NCBI GenBank assembly: GCA_028684815.1
Contig: JAQUFE010000008.1
Coordinates: 1-64,000, forward strand
Origin: Sulfurimonas sp.
GTDB lineage: Bacteria; Campylobacterota; Campylobacteria; Campylobacterales; Sulfurimonadaceae
DNA: 64,000 nucleotides
Direction of reading: 5' to 3'
The translations under genes were made by a program, and so were the position numbers. The notes under the pieces are model-generated. The model saw only the letters and a program-made list of their open reading frames with translations. It ran no database searches and was not told where the DNA came from. This document shows, in pieces, positions 9,386 through 19,156 of this stretch (position 1 is the stretch's first letter; every line of letters begins with the position of its first letter).

Positions 9386-10668
9386 CATACAAAAGCAAAA
9401 ACCAAGATTGGAAAGGTGATAACTAACCCTAGTGCTAGGAGTTGTAGAAGTATAAAAGGGATGATGCCTCTGTATATTTCACTAGTGCTCACACTATCCC
9501 CAGCTACGCCTTTTAGAAAAAAGAGCGCTAGTCCAAAAGGTGGCGTTAAAAAAGAGGCTTGAAGATTTAGCGCTATAAGGATTGCAAACCAGAGAGGGTC
9601 GATGCCAAAGCCTATCATAACAGGGACTAAGATTGGTACGATGATAAAAGATATCTCTATAAAATCTATAAAAAAACCAACTACAAAGATGACGAGCATT
9701 GAGATTGCTATAAAAAACCAGACATTTCCTATATCTTCATGAAAAAACTCAACTATAGCGTCAGTTCCTCCAAGCTCATTAAAGACAAGAGAAAATGCAG
9801 TAGATGCGATGAGTATCATAAATATCATACCGCTTAGTTTCACACTTCCTAGCGAGGCGTACTTTAGCATCTCAAAGTTAAGTGACTTGTTTATAACACT
9901 TAAAATTATCGCACCGATAACGCCAAAAGCGGCAGACTCAGTAGGAGATGCAATGCCTGCAAAGATACTTCCTAGGACTGAGAACATCAAAAGAAGTGGC
10001 GGAATTATAGAGAGAAGTATCTCTTTTATAGATACTTCTTTAACCTCTTTTGGGATTGGAGCTAATTCTGGAGAAAAATAGGAGCGGACTAAAATATATA
10101 CGATGTAGAGAGTAACAAGAAGAGCTCCTGGCAAAACTGCACCCATAAACAACTCGCCCACACCAACACTCATAACATCGCCTAAGATGATTAGAATGAT
10201 GGAAGGAGGTATGATTTGTCCGAGTGTTCCAGATGCTACGATGGTCGAAGATGCCAAAGATTTGTCATATCCAGCGCGAAGCATAAGTGGAAGTGCAATA
10301 ACGCTCATCATTACCACAGATGCAGAGACTATGCCAGTTGAAGCTGCGAGCATCGCACCGACTAAAACTACACTAACAGCCAAGCCCCCACGGACATCAC
10401 GAAACAGAGCACTCATGGAGACTAGAAGCCTCTCTGCCATTTTTGATTTCTCTAGTATAAGCCCCATTGCAATAAAGAGTGGAACTGCCATCAGCGTTGA
10501 GTTGCTCATGATTCCATAGATGCGAAGAGATAAAATATCAAAGATGCCAAAGCCTAACTCTGGTATAAAAAAAGCAAAAACGATTGCAACACTTCCAAAA
10601 ACAAAAGCAACAGGGATGCCCAAAAGTAGAAGTGCTAAAATAGTTATAAATATAGCTATAGCCATCAT
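9385..10668 (-). CDS. dctM: TRAP transporter large permease (DctM)
   Basis: 427 aa, polytopic; GIPVAFVFGSVA, ASGTLGQIIPPSIILIILGDV, FLTPPFGLALFFLKGVA typical of DctM. Confidence 0.9.
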   Translation of the reverse strand: MMAIAIFITILALLLLGIPVAFVFGSVAIVFAFFIPELGFGIFDILSLRIYGIMSNSTLMAVPLFIAMGLILEKSKMAERLLVSMSALFRDVRGGLAVSVVLVGAMLAASTGIVSASVVMMSVIALPLMLRAGYDKSLASSTIVASGTLGQIIPPSIILIILGDVMSVGVGELFMGAVLPGALLVTLYIVYILVRSYFSPELAPIPKEVKEVSIKEILLSIIPPLLLMFSVLGSIFAGIASPTESAAFGVIGAIILSVINKSLNFEMLKYASLGSVKLSGMIFMILIASTAFSLVFNELGGTDAIVEFFHEDIGNVWFFIAISMLVIFVVGFFIDFIEISFIIVPILVPVMIGFGIDPLWFAILIALNLQASFLTPPFGLALFFLKGVAGDSVSTSEIYRGIIPFILLQLLALGLVITFPILVFAFV

Positions 10669-11189
10669 AACTCTATAGCCTCATTATAATCTTTGAACTC
10701 ATTACTCTTTGTAGCATCTCTTAAACTTTGGATATCTTTGTAGGCTTCATTGATGGCAACAAGAGCCAAAAAAGCAAAGGAGATGGGAAGAAGTGACTTG
10801 ACTAAAAATCTATACTCTAAACCTCCAGGGTTTGATGAGGCTTCGTTTTGAGCAAAGCTCAAAGCTACAAAATCTATGCCGATATAGACTATCATACATG
10901 AAAAAGGAAGCACAAAAAAAAGTGAGGAGATAATGTTTATAATGGTTTTTTTCTTCTTTGAGTATGAGGCATAAAATATATCTACCCTAACATGAGCATT
11001 CTCCCTTAGAGTATAAGCTATCCCAAAAAGAACTACCACATCAAAGAGATGCCATTCAAGCTCCTGAAGTGCTACAGAACCGCTTGAAAATATGTAGCGA
11101 GCACTAGCGTCATAAACCACAAGCAAAACTAAAAAACCCAAGATAAAAGCTGTAAAATACCCTAAATATTTTATACTTTTATCTATCAT
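10665..11189 (-). CDS. dctQ: TRAP transporter small permease (DctQ)
   Basis: 174 aa, ~4 TM; ALQELEWHLFDVVVLFGIAYTLRENAHVRVDIFY DctQ signature; adjacent to dctM. Confidence 0.88.
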   Translation of the reverse strand: MIDKSIKYLGYFTAFILGFLVLLVVYDASARYIFSSGSVALQELEWHLFDVVVLFGIAYTLRENAHVRVDIFYASYSKKKKTIINIISSLFFVLPFSCMIVYIGIDFVALSFAQNEASSNPGGLEYRFLVKSLLPISFAFLALVAINEAYKDIQSLRDATKSNEFKDYNEAIEL

Positions 11190-11191
11190 AT

Positions 11192-12634
11192 CTATATGAA
11201 ATTAGGTGCATCATTTGCAAAGAGGATGATGTCTCCAGCTTTTGTCTGAGATGCTAAGACATCTTGGATTTTTGACTTATCGCTAAGCATGATTTTGTTT
11301 TTCACAGTAATGTTTTTCTCAAATAGTTTTGCATTTAGTGAGCCTGTAACTATAACTATATCAAAGACTGCATTTATCTCTTTTATAAGTTCTAAGTTTA
11401 ACTCATCACTGCTCTCAACAAGTCCAGGTGTTACTATAACTTTTCTGCCATCATGAAGTGAGCAGAGTCTGATGCTCTCTCTCATACCATCAATGTTTCC
11501 GTTATATCCATCATCTAGGATGATTTTTCCGCCAGCTACTATTTTTTCTAACCTATGTTCTACTGGTTTTAGCTTTGCGACGGCTTTCATAATCTCGTCT
11601 TGACTTAGTCCAAAAGTCTTAGCAATTTGCACGGCCACTTCAATGTTGTTGGCTTGAAATGCACCTAGAACCTTAGTATGCAGTTTTAAACTTTCATCAC
11701 CAAACTTCATCTCAAAAGTAGTCCCCTCAAGCGTAGCATCTACATTTAAAACTCCATCACCAAAAAAAGTGACCCTTTCGTGTGGTTCATCTGTAACAGA
11801 GTTGTGTATATAGGCTTTTTTGAGTCTTGGAGACTGCATGATTTCGAGTTTTGTAGCTATGATATTTCTTAAAGATTTAAAGTACTCTATGTGAGCTTCT
11901 CCAACTTTGCCAACAACCGCAATCTGAGGCTCTAAAAAGAGAGTTATCTCGTAAATATCTCCACTCTCTCTAGCTCCAGCTTCACAAATATAAACTTCTA
12001 CATCACTCGGTAGTGACTCATTTATATCACGAATGATGCCTCCTAGTGTGTTTACACTTCTTGGAGTTGCATGAACCTTGTACTTTTGTGAGAGAATCTG
12101 CTCTACAAAGTTTTTTATACTTGTTTTTCCATAACTTCCTGTTATACAAACAATTTCTAGCTCGTTTATAGAGTTTAACTTCTTTTTTGCTTCTTTATAA
12201 AACGCCATAAAAAGGAACTTCTCTATCATCACACTACCTATATAAGCCAGTGCTATAGGCATAAAAACTCCATAAACCTCACAAGCATCTTTTAATGTAC
12301 AAAGTACATCTTGAAAAAGGGTCAAAGAGACTAAGAGTATAAGAAATCTTTTAACACGCCATGTGAGAACTAGCTTCTTATCTAACTTTTTATACCAAAC
12401 AAAAGTTGCAGGAAGGAGTGCAAAGTAGAAGAAGATTGGAAAAAATCCAGCAGTCGTATAGTAGGCAATAAAGGGGACTAAAAAGTAAACAATATGCCAG
12501 TGAGGTTTATGGTGTTTTAGTATTACCCTTGTGAGTTTATAGTCATACCATTGTAGGTTTGTTATAAGATACCATCCCAAAGTTGTAACAAATAAAACAT
12601 TTGTTACAAAGGATAAAAGTAACATGAAGTCCAT
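11192..12634 (-). CDS. murF: UDP-N-acetylmuramoyl-tripeptide--D-alanyl-D-alanine ligase (MurF)
   Basis: ITGSYGKTSIKNFVEQIL ATP loop; LEPQIAVVGKVGEAHIEYFKS; DDGYNGNIDGMRESI. Confidence 0.88.
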   Translation of the reverse strand: MDFMLLLSFVTNVLFVTTLGWYLITNLQWYDYKLTRVILKHHKPHWHIVYFLVPFIAYYTTAGFFPIFFYFALLPATFVWYKKLDKKLVLTWRVKRFLILLVSLTLFQDVLCTLKDACEVYGVFMPIALAYIGSVMIEKFLFMAFYKEAKKKLNSINELEIVCITGSYGKTSIKNFVEQILSQKYKVHATPRSVNTLGGIIRDINESLPSDVEVYICEAGARESGDIYEITLFLEPQIAVVGKVGEAHIEYFKSLRNIIATKLEIMQSPRLKKAYIHNSVTDEPHERVTFFGDGVLNVDATLEGTTFEMKFGDESLKLHTKVLGAFQANNIEVAVQIAKTFGLSQDEIMKAVAKLKPVEHRLEKIVAGGKIILDDGYNGNIDGMRESIRLCSLHDGRKVIVTPGLVESSDELNLELIKEINAVFDIVIVTGSLNAKLFEKNITVKNKIMLSDKSKIQDVLASQTKAGDIILFANDAPNFI

Positions 12635-13371
12635 TATTTATGCTCCAAAGTTTTTAAAAAAATATTTTTTATCTCATTTGAGACTTCTTTAGCATGATTC
12701 ATAAAAAAGTAGTGATCTCCATCATAGATTTTTAGAGTTGAATCTTTTAAAAGTTTTTGCATCTTATGTGCAATACTCAGTGGCGTAGCTGTGTCTTTAT
12801 CTCCCCAGCAAAGCAGTGTTTTAGCATCACTTGAGCTAAACTCTTCACTCAAATCTTCATCTATAACATTTTTAAAAGTCTGATACATCGGCTCACTCAA
12901 ACTCTTTGCATCTTCAGCCACAAAGAGTGAACGAAACTTTGCAAGTCCAAAGAGTTTAAATAGTTTATATATAGCTATCTTAAGTCTTATTTTTAATGGT
13001 TTTGGCACCATAATTCCAGTACTTCCAACAAGTATAAGAACCTTTGGTTCAAGTAAGAGAGCAACTTTTCCACCAAAAGAGTGCCCTAAGATGATATCTT
13101 TTGAAGCATTTATATGAATCATAAAAAGTTCAACTATTCTTGCATAGTCTTTAGTATTTAGTGCCACACAAGAGGTACTTTTACCAAATCCTGGTAGATC
13201 TATATAGATATGCCTAAATGCACTCATATATGGATGAAATGAGTTCTTCATAAGCTCTTTATTGCTTCCCCAACCAGGTAAAATTATCAAGTCAACTGGC
13301 GCTTCAGGGTTTAGTATCTCATAGCTTATATCAAAAGTGTGCTGATTATACTGGATAGACTTTAGAGCCAT
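12634..13371 (-). CDS. Alpha/beta hydrolase
   Basis: LPGWGSNKELM, ILGHSFGGKVALLL nucleophile elbow, LLCWGDKDTATP, DGDHYFF. Confidence 0.85.
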   Translation of the reverse strand: MALKSIQYNQHTFDISYEILNPEAPVDLIILPGWGSNKELMKNSFHPYMSAFRHIYIDLPGFGKSTSCVALNTKDYARIVELFMIHINASKDIILGHSFGGKVALLLEPKVLILVGSTGIMVPKPLKIRLKIAIYKLFKLFGLAKFRSLFVAEDAKSLSEPMYQTFKNVIDEDLSEEFSSSDAKTLLCWGDKDTATPLSIAHKMQKLLKDSTLKIYDGDHYFFMNHAKEVSNEIKNIFLKTLEHK

Positions 13372-14408
13372 TATTTACCTTTTGCCTTTGAAATTGAGTG
13401 AATATAGTCGTAGTTTGTTTTTGCTCTTCTTTGTGTGGGAAGAGATGAAGTTAGTAGTTCTAGGGAAGCTTTAAAATCATCAAAAAGATAGTTAGCCATA
13501 GAACCTGGGATTGGATTTACCTCGTTTAGATAAACTTCTGAATTTAGAACAAAAAAGTCACATCTAATGAGTGCGCCCTCAAAGAGATTTTCATAGATTT
13601 TCTCAAATGTTGACTTTAATTTTGCTTCAATTGCTGGGCTTAGTTCTGCTTTTTCCACACTCCCAGAACGAGAAAAATCCATATACTTTTTTTCAAAGTC
13701 TAAAAATTCATTTTTTTGTGGCTCTTCTATTATAGAGAAGTGAAACTCTCCTTTTGCCATAAATCCAGCTAGATTGTACTCTTTTATACCACACATAAAA
13801 GGCTCTATTATAACTGACTTATCAAACTCAAAAGCGACATCTAAAGCGTAGTCTAACTCACTCTCTTCCTTTACTATGCTAACACCAATAGAACTTCCAA
13901 GTCTTGCAGGCTTAACTATAATTGGGTACTTTATATTTATATTTTTATGTTCATTTGATGAGAGAACTTCATACTCTATGGTCTTGATTTTTTTAGCTTC
14001 GCAAAGCCATTTTGTATATCTCTTATCATAAGAAAAAACACTAGCATCTACCCTAGGCCCGATATACTTAATATCAAAAAAATCAAGCAAAGATGCAATA
14101 GTTCCATCTTCTCCATCAGCTCCATGAATAAGGTTTAAAACAACACCCGCATGTTTAGTTGAGCTAAACATTCCTTTTTGCTCAAAGTAGCCATTTGTAA
14201 GATTTACTTGTGGCATCCCTTTATGTTCACCTCTAGAAAAGGTGTTAGCCTTCATCTTTGATGGTTCTATAAGATAAAACTTATGATCTTGGTCACAAAA
14301 TATAAAAGTTAGTTCATATGTTGATAGCTTTTCTCTTAAAGTTATGGCGCTTACTATGCTAATTTCATGTTCAAAACTAGCCCCACCAAATAAAATTGTT
14401 AATTTCAA
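13371..14408 (-). CDS. ddl: D-alanine--D-alanine ligase
   Basis: MKLTILFGGASFEHEISIVSA...IVKPARLGSSIGVS...LNEVNPIPGSM. Apparent TTG start at 14408, 7 nt after a repeat hairpin containing the SD. Confidence 0.92.
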   Translation of the reverse strand: MKLTILFGGASFEHEISIVSAITLREKLSTYELTFIFCDQDHKFYLIEPSKMKANTFSRGEHKGMPQVNLTNGYFEQKGMFSSTKHAGVVLNLIHGADGEDGTIASLLDFFDIKYIGPRVDASVFSYDKRYTKWLCEAKKIKTIEYEVLSSNEHKNINIKYPIIVKPARLGSSIGVSIVKEESELDYALDVAFEFDKSVIIEPFMCGIKEYNLAGFMAKGEFHFSIIEEPQKNEFLDFEKKYMDFSRSGSVEKAELSPAIEAKLKSTFEKIYENLFEGALIRCDFFVLNSEVYLNEVNPIPGSMANYLFDDFKASLELLTSSLPTQRRAKTNYDYIHSISKAKGK

Positions 14409-14695
14409 AATAGATTTCCTTAATTTTATTTTATAAAATGAAGGAAGCCCTTCATCTTATTTGTCCGTAGAAGGAACAAGTCCCTTCTACTTCGCTCACG
14501 CCGCTGAGACGACTAAAGCTAGCTCTTTAAAAAAAGAGCAGAATTATTTGTCCGTAAAAGGAACAACTCCCTTCTACTTCGCTCACGCCGCTGAGACGAC
14601 TCATCGTGGGAATGCCATTGGTTAGCATTCCTAAAAGCTAGCTCTTTAAAAAAAGAGCAGAATTATTTGTCCGTAAAAGGAACAACTCCCTTATA
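14409..14695 (-). repeat. Family B 5'UTR element, copy B1 upstream of ddl, with tandem upstream units
   Basis: Hairpin 14416-14446 (ttccttaattttattttataaaatgaaggaa on +) plus three ttgtccgta(g/a)aaggaac units at 14461, 14548 and 14667. Confidence 0.82.
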
Positions 14696-14716
14696 CATTT
14701 GTTTAAACTGCTATTC

Positions 14717-15064
14717 TCACTGAGTTTTGATAAAAATTTCTTTGTATTTTTCTTCATCCCAGCCAACAATAACACTCTCTTTATACTCAATTATAGGTCT
14801 TTTAAAAAGCATATTTTCTTTGCAAAGCCACTCTCTTTTTGCATCTGAATCAAGATTTAAATCTTTTAACTTTAGAGTTCTGTATTTTGTTCCACGACTG
14901 TTAAAAAGTGTGTCTATATCTTCATGTTTTAGCCAATAGTCCAGCTCTTTAGAGCCCACAGAAACTTTTTTAAAATCAACAAACTCTATCTCAATATCGT
15001 TGTCTTTAAAGAACTTTCTAGCGCTTCTAACACTGCCACAGGTTGGTATACCATATAGTTTCAT
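14717..15064 (-). CDS. ArsC/Spx-family thioredoxin-fold protein
   Basis: MKLYGIPTCGSVRSARKFFKDNDIEIEFVDFKK, typical ArsC/YffB-like. Confidence 0.85.
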   Translation of the reverse strand: MKLYGIPTCGSVRSARKFFKDNDIEIEFVDFKKVSVGSKELDYWLKHEDIDTLFNSRGTKYRTLKLKDLNLDSDAKREWLCKENMLFKRPIIEYKESVIVGWDEEKYKEIFIKTQ

Positions 15065-15101
15065 AGTTACAAATCCTTGTTTTAAAACCCGGATTATAGC
15101 A

Positions 15102-15668
15102 TTAAATAGTTTGAAGTTGTTTTAGAGCCTCTTTTACAAGTAGTGAAGTGTCTTCACTAGAACATGAACTAAGAGCTTTGGAGATTTTATCTTTTTTAAA
15201 TCCTAGTGATTGGAGTGCTTCGCTAGCTTCATTAAAGGCTTTAGTCTTTGGAACTTCTGCAGATGACATAAGTTCTGCGTCAAAACCACTAAGCTCTACT
15301 AAAATCCGCCCTGCACTCTTAGGTCCGATGCCAGGGACTTTTTTTAGACCATTTATATCTTTATTATTTATTAGAACTGCAAACTGATTAGGAGTGAAAG
15401 TTGAGCATATTGCCGTTGCAACTTTAGGACCAACTCCGCTTATTTTTATAAGCATCTCAAACATCTTCTTCTCTTGAATATCTAAAAAACCAAAAAGAAG
15501 TTGCGCATCTTCGCGGACTATATGTCTTGTAAAGAGTTTTATCTTGTCATCTCCTAGTGCGGAGAAAGTATGAAGAGAGATAAAAACCTCATAAACTACA
15601 CCATTAACATCAACATGAACTAAACTCGGCTCTTTATGTACAATTTTGCCATTTAACCCTACTATCAT
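15102..15668 (-). CDS. ruvA: Holliday junction branch migration protein RuvA
   Basis: MIVGLNGKIVHKEPSLVHVDVNGVVYEV...ISGVGPKVA..VPGIGPKSAGRILVEL HhH motifs. Confidence 0.95.
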   Translation of the reverse strand: MIVGLNGKIVHKEPSLVHVDVNGVVYEVFISLHTFSALGDDKIKLFTRHIVREDAQLLFGFLDIQEKKMFEMLIKISGVGPKVATAICSTFTPNQFAVLINNKDINGLKKVPGIGPKSAGRILVELSGFDAELMSSAEVPKTKAFNEASEALQSLGFKKDKISKALSSCSSEDTSLLVKEALKQLQTI

Positions 15669-17576
15669 CTACTCTTTCACCGCCTCTATTTTATATACAC
15701 CATCATCTACTTCTACTATCGCAAAAATTTTATCAGGTGAGCCTTCATTTGGTATATACGAGACTTCCATAGGTGGATCTACTAGCCTAAATATTATCTC
15801 ATTATGCCCCACCCATCTATCTCTATTTATGATTCTTGCGTTAAAAATGTTGTCTTGAAAAGAAGCAGTTTTTGTTGTTAAGAGAGTTAAATGATCTTTT
15901 TTTGATATATATTCTTTTTCTATCTTAGATAAATATTCTTTAGCTTTTTTAAACTTACTATACTGCTTTACAAAAGAAGAAGGCATTTTTACATTGTTTT
16001 TTTTATAGTTAATAAGTCGTCTTCTTACATCTTCAAAATTTTTTTGATTTTTTTGAACTATCTCCGTGTACTCTTTTATCTCTTTTTTTATGTTTTTCAC
16101 ATTGTTTTCTAACTTGGAGATATCTTCTTTGTTTTGTTCTAAGCCTTTTTTAATAGAACCTTTAAGGAGTGGATCTATTATAAAAGTGTTTTCACTACCT
16201 TGAAGTTTTTTTATCTCAATAAACCTAGATGCTGTAGCATTTACATAGGAGCCACAACTCTCTAAAGTTATCTCTTTTGCCCTTATATTTCCACCTACGC
16301 ATTGAGCGATATCGACAATCTCCCCTTCTACTTCCCCATGTTCTAGTCTTGTTATATGGATATTTTTTCCATATGCCCTTCCTTTATGAATATTGATGCG
16401 CAGATTCTCAGCTGTCATAGTAGCTGTCTTATGTGTTTGTCCGCCTACAGTTGCTTTAAGAGCTATAACTTGAGCATTTGGTCCGACATTTCCCTCTATC
16501 TCTATCTCACTGACTTCAACTTTCATGCCAGTTCCGATAGCATCTTTCATTACATCGCTCTCTTTTACGCTCATACTCACATCAGAGTCAATACCAGCAT
16601 GAATATTACCAGTAGTCTTAAAACTAATCTCGCCAACGTCTATATCAGATTTTATAGTATAAGCGTTTGCATCAAATACTACATATCCATTTTCAACAGC
16701 CCTATATTCTATTTTATCATCACTATCTATTATTTGGATTGTAGCATCTGTGCTAAAGCTTGGAGTATTTGATTCTAGTGGTTCTTTGGGTTCTAAAAAC
16801 TCACCTCTACAGTTTCTACCAGGCTTTCCCTTTTTAGCTTTAATGTACTCCATAAGAAGTTCATCTTTTTTAACACTCTTTATAAAACCCCTGTTTGCAT
16901 AGTCTACTTTTTCATTTTCACTAATGTTTTCTTTTTTTTCATAGTGTAGTATTAAAGCATCATTTCTTGTAGGTACAGGTTCATGAGATTCAGCTACAAG
17001 ATGCACCTCACTTTTTTCATATTTTACACTCTCTTGGACCATTACATAGGCCACTATTTTAGACACAACACTTGGCAGCATTGTGTCAAAAACATTTATA
17101 AGAATGTTCGCACGAGCTTTACTTTTGTTTATAAGAGTGACTAAATCTTGTTCAAAATTTTTGTTATATGTAACTTCTGAATCTTCTCTTATTCCTAAAT
17201 AAACCTTACACTTGGTAGCATTTGCGCCTATTGTTAGATGAAAATCTTTATATGGCTCATTTTGTATTTTAGAAAACATCTCTATCTCATACATCTGTTT
17301 TATTTGAAAATTTTTGTTGAGTAGATTCTCCTCAGTTAGTAGTGTTTGAAGTTCATGATTTGTAACTTCTTCCCATTCTATCTCTTGATTATCTTTATTT
17401 AGTCTTGTATATGTTTGAACATCAAGCACATTAAAATCAATAGAACCAATACTTACTTCATTGCTCTTAGCAACAGAAATCAACTCTTTTGCAACATTAT
17501 GAGTTCGCACAATAGTTGGACGAATCTTAGTTTGTGATGATTGAGTATCTTTTTTGCCAGAAGCAAAGACTGCCAT
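15669..17576 (-). CDS. FapA-family (DUF342) flagellar assembly protein A-like
   Basis: KAKKGKPGRNCRGEFLEP...YRAVENGYVVFDANAYTIKSDIDVGEISFKTTGNIHAG: DUF342/FapA beta-repeat region. Confidence 0.8.
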   Translation of the reverse strand: MAVFASGKKDTQSSQTKIRPTIVRTHNVAKELISVAKSNEVSIGSIDFNVLDVQTYTRLNKDNQEIEWEEVTNHELQTLLTEENLLNKNFQIKQMYEIEMFSKIQNEPYKDFHLTIGANATKCKVYLGIREDSEVTYNKNFEQDLVTLINKSKARANILINVFDTMLPSVVSKIVAYVMVQESVKYEKSEVHLVAESHEPVPTRNDALILHYEKKENISENEKVDYANRGFIKSVKKDELLMEYIKAKKGKPGRNCRGEFLEPKEPLESNTPSFSTDATIQIIDSDDKIEYRAVENGYVVFDANAYTIKSDIDVGEISFKTTGNIHAGIDSDVSMSVKESDVMKDAIGTGMKVEVSEIEIEGNVGPNAQVIALKATVGGQTHKTATMTAENLRINIHKGRAYGKNIHITRLEHGEVEGEIVDIAQCVGGNIRAKEITLESCGSYVNATASRFIEIKKLQGSENTFIIDPLLKGSIKKGLEQNKEDISKLENNVKNIKKEIKEYTEIVQKNQKNFEDVRRRLINYKKNNVKMPSSFVKQYSKFKKAKEYLSKIEKEYISKKDHLTLLTTKTASFQDNIFNARIINRDRWVGHNEIIFRLVDPPMEVSYIPNEGSPDKIFAIVEVDDGVYKIEAVKE

Positions 17577-17690
17577 AACTACCTACCAATAATTTTTATA
17601 ATATATCTTAATCTAATATTTGTTAAACTTACGTAAATGTAACGCAATATCGACAAAATTACGACAATTTTAAGACAAAGTAGCCCTTTT

Positions 17691-19091
17691 ATGTTTAGAT
17701 CCATTTTCACAAATAGCTTCGGAATACTCTTTTCTAGGATACTTGGATTCCTTAGAGATTTGCTCACGGCATCGGCTTTGGGCGCTAGTGTTTATAGCGA
17801 TATATTTTTCATAGCATTTAAGCTACCAAATCTTTTTCGTAGAATCTTTGCAGAGGGTGCATTTACTCAAGTCTTTATTCCAGCCTATGCCAATTCAAAA
17901 CATAGATCTATTTTTTCTATAAATATCTTCTTAATCTTTTTATCAATAATACTTATAATAACTCTACTTGTCAATATCTTGCCATCTCTTGCCACTCAAG
18001 CAATAGCAGTAGGTTTTAGTGATGATACTATAGAGTTAGCATCTCCATTTGTAGCTATAAACTTTTGGTATCTTCCACTCATATTTATGGTTACTTTTTT
18101 AAGTACAATGCTTCAATACAAAAAACATTTTGCAACAACAGCCTTCTCAACTGCACTGCTAAATATCTCTCTTATCTTTGCACTTCTTCTCTCACAAAAC
18201 AAATCTCAACTAGATATAGTTTACTACCTAAGTTTTGGTGTAGTCATAGGTGGCATCTTACAGCTTATTGCACACTTTATAGCTATGCATAAACTAGGAC
18301 TTTTTAAACCTTTATACGGTGGCATAAAGTACATAAGAACAAAATCGCATCATATAAAGGAAGAGTCAAAAAAGTTTAAAAAGCAGTTTTTTCCTGCGAT
18401 GTGGGGTAACTCAACTCCACAAGTTAGTGCATTTTTAGACACCATCTTAGCATCGTTTTTAGTGACTGGTTCTATCAGTTATCTCTACTATGCAAACCGC
18501 ATCTTTCAACTCCCACTAGCTCTTTTTGCCATAGCAACTTCCATAGCACTCTTTCCTAGTGTAGCTAGATATATAAAAAACAAGCAAAATAGCGAAGCTA
18601 GAGCCTATATGAAAAAAGCTTTTTGGTTTTTAACATTTTTACTCACTGCGAGTACCATTGGTGGCATAATACTCTCTCATGAGATAGTTTGGTTTCTCTT
18701 TGAGAGAGGCTCATTTACAGCACAGGACACCACAAACTCCAGTTTAGTTCTTCAAATGTATATGATAGGACTCCTGCCTCTTGGGCTTCAAAAACTATTT
18801 TTACTCTGGTTATATGCAAATGCTCAACAGCTTCACGCTGCAAAAATAGCAACATTTTCACTCATTTTTTACATTGTTTTTGCACTAACACTTATAACTC
18901 CCATGGGAGCTGCTGGACTAGCATTAGCTGGAACCATCAGCGGTTTTGTAGGTTTTACCTTAACTGTAAAAGCCTTTGGTGTGAAAAACTTTTTAGAGAT
19001 GCTGGGATTAAAAAACATAACATATCTCATAGTTGGCTCTGCACTTTTAAGCCTCCTGCTTTTAGCTTTTAAGAGTTTTATAAACTCTTAA
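17691..19091 (+). CDS. murJ: Lipid II flippase MurJ (MviN)
   Basis: FGILFSRILGFLRDLLTASALGASVYSDIFFIAFKLPNLFRRIFAEGAFTQVFIPAY. Confidence 0.95.
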   Translation: MFRSIFTNSFGILFSRILGFLRDLLTASALGASVYSDIFFIAFKLPNLFRRIFAEGAFTQVFIPAYANSKHRSIFSINIFLIFLSIILIITLLVNILPSLATQAIAVGFSDDTIELASPFVAINFWYLPLIFMVTFLSTMLQYKKHFATTAFSTALLNISLIFALLLSQNKSQLDIVYYLSFGVVIGGILQLIAHFIAMHKLGLFKPLYGGIKYIRTKSHHIKEESKKFKKQFFPAMWGNSTPQVSAFLDTILASFLVTGSISYLYYANRIFQLPLALFAIATSIALFPSVARYIKNKQNSEARAYMKKAFWFLTFLLTASTIGGIILSHEIVWFLFERGSFTAQDTTNSSLVLQMYMIGLLPLGLQKLFLLWLYANAQQLHAAKIATFSLIFYIVFALTLITPMGAAGLALAGTISGFVGFTLTVKAFGVKNFLEMLGLKNITYLIVGSALLSLLLLAFKSFINS

Positions 19092-19156
19092 AAGAGATGA
19101 TTTCAAAAAAGCCCTATGTGCTATAATGCGACAAAATTTAAAGATAAAAGATTACT

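Noticed and set aside
9809-10519. Plus-strand ORFs 9809-10081 and 10187-10519
   Set aside because: Antisense shadow ORFs of dctM with low-complexity composition.
14533-14540. Simple rho-independent terminator explanation for GCTCTTTAAAAAAAGAGC hairpins near ddl
   Set aside because: Possible, but the hairpin is duplicated inside tandem repeat units and is upstream of ddl in the sense direction, so termination alone does not explain the array; left as part of the repeat finding.
16356-16772. 138-aa plus-strand ORF opposite fapA-like gene
   Set aside because: Antisense shadow ORF; Cys/Tyr/Ser-rich translation without family features.
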